Positions 29,988 to 31,038 of a DNA stretch of 31,038 bases are shown piece by piece (positions within the stretch are counted from its first letter, which is position 1; the number at the start of each line of letters is the position of its first letter). Source of the stretch: an uncultured Oscillospiraceae bacterium (lineage in GTDB: Bacteria > Bacillota > Clostridia > Oscillospirales > Oscillospiraceae); contig CAJTOE010000009.1 in assembly GCA_910577805.1 (NCBI GenBank), positions 1 to 31,038 on the forward strand. Reading direction: 5' to 3'. The translations under genes and the position numbers were made by a program. Below the pieces are notes generated by a model that made no database searches, was not told where the DNA came from, and saw only the letters and a list, made by a program, of their open reading frames with translations.

Positions 29988-30302
29988 TTATTTACGCCGC
30001 AGTTCTTTTGCAAGGGCAACGAGGAGGTCAATTTGTTCTCCGGAGAGGCCTTTGGAGGCCTCAAGGAGTCTGTCGGTGTGGCGGGGGGCTTTCAGGTCGG
30101 TGTCGAAGAACTCTTTTGGGGAGACGTTGAGGTAGTCGCAGATGTAGAAAAACAAGGTCATAGAGGGATAACTGACGCAGTTCTCCAAATTTGCAATATA
30201 ACCGGCACTTTGGCCCAGCGATAAGCTCATATCCCGTGCAGAGACATTTTTGCTCAGTCTCAATTCGGTCAGCCTTTTTGCAAATTCTGGCTTTTCTAGC
30301 AT
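29988..30302 (-). CDS. XRE-family helix-turn-helix regulator
   Basis: The 104-aa protein has one N-terminal HTH_3 domain (about 8-66: FAKRLTELRLSKNVSARDMSLSLGQSAGYIANLE, with the recognition helix at about 31-41) and a short C-terminal tail. Such small regulators often repress their own promoter. The ATG lies at 30302, and GGGGGGTGATGAG stands directly upstream. An inverted repeat (30315-30339) is located where such a repressor could bind. It is divergent from the DUF1273 gene. Confidence 0.9.
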   Translation of the reverse strand: MLEKPEFAKRLTELRLSKNVSARDMSLSLGQSAGYIANLENCVSYPSMTLFFYICDYLNVSPKEFFDTDLKAPRHTDRLLEASKGLSGEQIDLLVALAKELRRK

Positions 30303-30314
30303 CTCATCACCCCC

Positions 30315-30339
30315 CTGTATATATTATCCTACTATACAG
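30315..30339. promoter_or_regulatory. Inverted repeat upstream of the XRE gene (operator candidate)
   Basis: CTGTATA (30315-30321) and TATACAG (30333-30339) are perfect 7-bp arms separated by 11 bp, 13 bp upstream of the XRE start. The arms are AT-rich and overlap possible -10 sequences on the minus strand. Confidence 0.55.
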
Positions 30340-30375
30340 AGGAGAAAATTCATCTAAATAATTTATGAATTGGTG

Positions 30376-30404
30376 TTGAATTGTATAATTAAATTAGATA
30401 TAAT
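30376..30404 (+). promoter_or_regulatory. Promoter of the DUF1273 gene
   Basis: TTGAAT (30376-30381), a 17-bp spacer and TATAAT (30399-30404), 38 bp before the ATG at 30443. Confidence 0.78.
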
Positions 30405-30442
30405 AGAGAAGATATCTATTTTAATTGGTCGGGAGTGTCTAT

Positions 30443-30943
30443 ATGAGTATGCGCCAAAAAACCTGCTGTTTCACTGGCCACCGCAGCATCCCCCAAAAAC
30501 TTCTCCCACCCCTCACCGAACTCCTGGAACAAGAAATCCTCACCCTCTACAACCAAGGCATCCACTACTTCGGTGCAGGCGGCGCATTAGGCTTTGATAC
30601 CCTCGCCGCAGAGGCCGTTTTACGCCTGCGTAAACGCTGTCCGCTGATGCGGCTGATCCTAGTCCTGCCCTGCCTGGACCAGACAAAAGGCTGGCGGCCC
30701 CAGGACGTGAAACGCTATGAGGAAATCAAAGCCCAAGCCGATAAAATCGTCTACACCTCCACCCACTACACCTCAGACTGTATGCAAAAGCGCAACCGCC
30801 ATTTGGTGGACCATAGCTGCATTTGTGTCTGCTACTTGGTCCGCACAAACGGCGGTTCCGCTTATACGATTTGTTACGCCGGAATCCAGGGCGTGGAAGT
30901 CCGCAACCTGCACTGTAAAATGCCCGCATTTAGCGAGCTGTAA
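30443..30943 (+). CDS. DUF1273 / SLOG-superfamily protein
   Basis: The 166-aa product fits the DUF1273 (YpsA-like) family of the SLOG Rossmann-fold superfamily. Visible motifs are CCFTGHR near the start, YFGAGGALGFDTLAAEAVL (about 43-61), PCLDQTKGWRPQD, and CMQKRNRHLVDHS, followed by GGSAYT. SLOG proteins bind nucleotides or nucleotide-derived ligands; the function of this family is not established. The ATG at 30443 follows GGGAG (30430-30434), and ATG 30449 is a possible alternative. It has its own promoter and diverges from an XRE regulator. Confidence 0.85.
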   Translation: MSMRQKTCCFTGHRSIPQKLLPPLTELLEQEILTLYNQGIHYFGAGGALGFDTLAAEAVLRLRKRCPLMRLILVLPCLDQTKGWRPQDVKRYEEIKAQADKIVYTSTHYTSDCMQKRNRHLVDHSCICVCYLVRTNGGSAYTICYAGIQGVEVRNLHCKMPAFSEL

Positions 30944-30970
30944 AATTCGTAGCTGAGGGGGACCCCACGC

Positions 30971-31008
30971 AAAAAAGAAGCCCGGAACACGGTTCCGGGC
31001 TTCTTTTT
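30971..31008. terminator. Bidirectional terminator
   Basis: GAAGCCCGGAAC (30977-30988) is the exact reverse complement of GTTCCGGGCTTC (30992-31003), flanked by an A-run on the left and TTTTT on the right. It can end the DUF1273 transcript on + and the right-edge gene on the minus strand. Confidence 0.9.
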
Positions 31009-31018
31009 GTATCTCAAA

Positions 31019-31038
31019 TCAATACATGCCCATGTCAG
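31019..31038 (-). CDS. 3' end of a minus-strand gene, possibly groEL
   Basis: Read on the minus strand, the last bases encode ...DMGMY followed by a TGA at 31021-31019. The Met/Gly tail is reminiscent of chaperonin GroEL C-termini, but five residues cannot prove it. The terminator 11 bp downstream supports a gene end here. Confidence 0.35.

Overview
The window comes from a GC-rich member of the Clostridia, most likely a gut Oscillospiraceae of the Flavonifractor/Lawsonibacter/Pseudoflavonifractor type. The signs are a zinc-type S14 and L36, a KOW protein between map and infA, the rpoA-rplQ gene order, an anaerobic sulfatase maturase, and a family of intergenic palindromic elements. The assignment rests on gene order and protein character only; no database search was possible.

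Region 1 (1-9917, all + strand) is the distal S10/spc/alpha ribosomal super-operon: 3' end of rplX, then rplE, rpsZ(N), rpsH, rplF, rplR, rpsE, rpmD, rplO, secY, adk, map, a KOW gene, infA, rpmJ, rpsM, rpsK, rpsD, rpoA, rplQ, and a strong intrinsic terminator. Most junctions are tight or overlapping. The exception is the 154-bp rpsZ-rpsH gap, which holds two hairpins.

Region 2 (9918-12966) holds a two-CBS-domain protein, an intergenic palindromic element, an unrecognised lipoprotein, a lone PTS EIIC permease behind a consensus promoter, and tRNA-Ser(CGA) with its own promoter and terminator.

Region 3 (13050-20802, + strand) is the most interesting part. It encodes a tripartite tricarboxylate transporter (TctC lipoprotein, TctB, TctA), a Cys-type sulfatase without a signal peptide, a GntR-type regulator with a LacI-like sensor domain, an anaerobic sulfatase-maturating radical SAM enzyme, and a TauE/SafE-type anion exporter. 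Together they suggest import of an intact sulfated organic acid, desulfation in the cytoplasm by a formylglycine enzyme, and disposal of the sulfur oxyanion. The combination is inferred from adjacency; the substrate is unknown.

Region 4 (20804-31038) is mostly housekeeping: a MATE exporter, the rpsO-pnp operon with a long intergenic stem-loop, a nitrilase-family amidohydrolase, rpoN (sigma-54) with a perfect 19-bp palindrome inside its promoter, prfB without the usual programmed frameshift, a patatin-like lipase, an XRE regulator with an inverted repeat upstream of its start, a divergent DUF1273/SLOG protein, and a bidirectional terminator shared with a minus-strand gene that enters from the right edge. 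Four copies of one intergenic palindromic element family lie at about 10401, 22169, 27480 and 29813.
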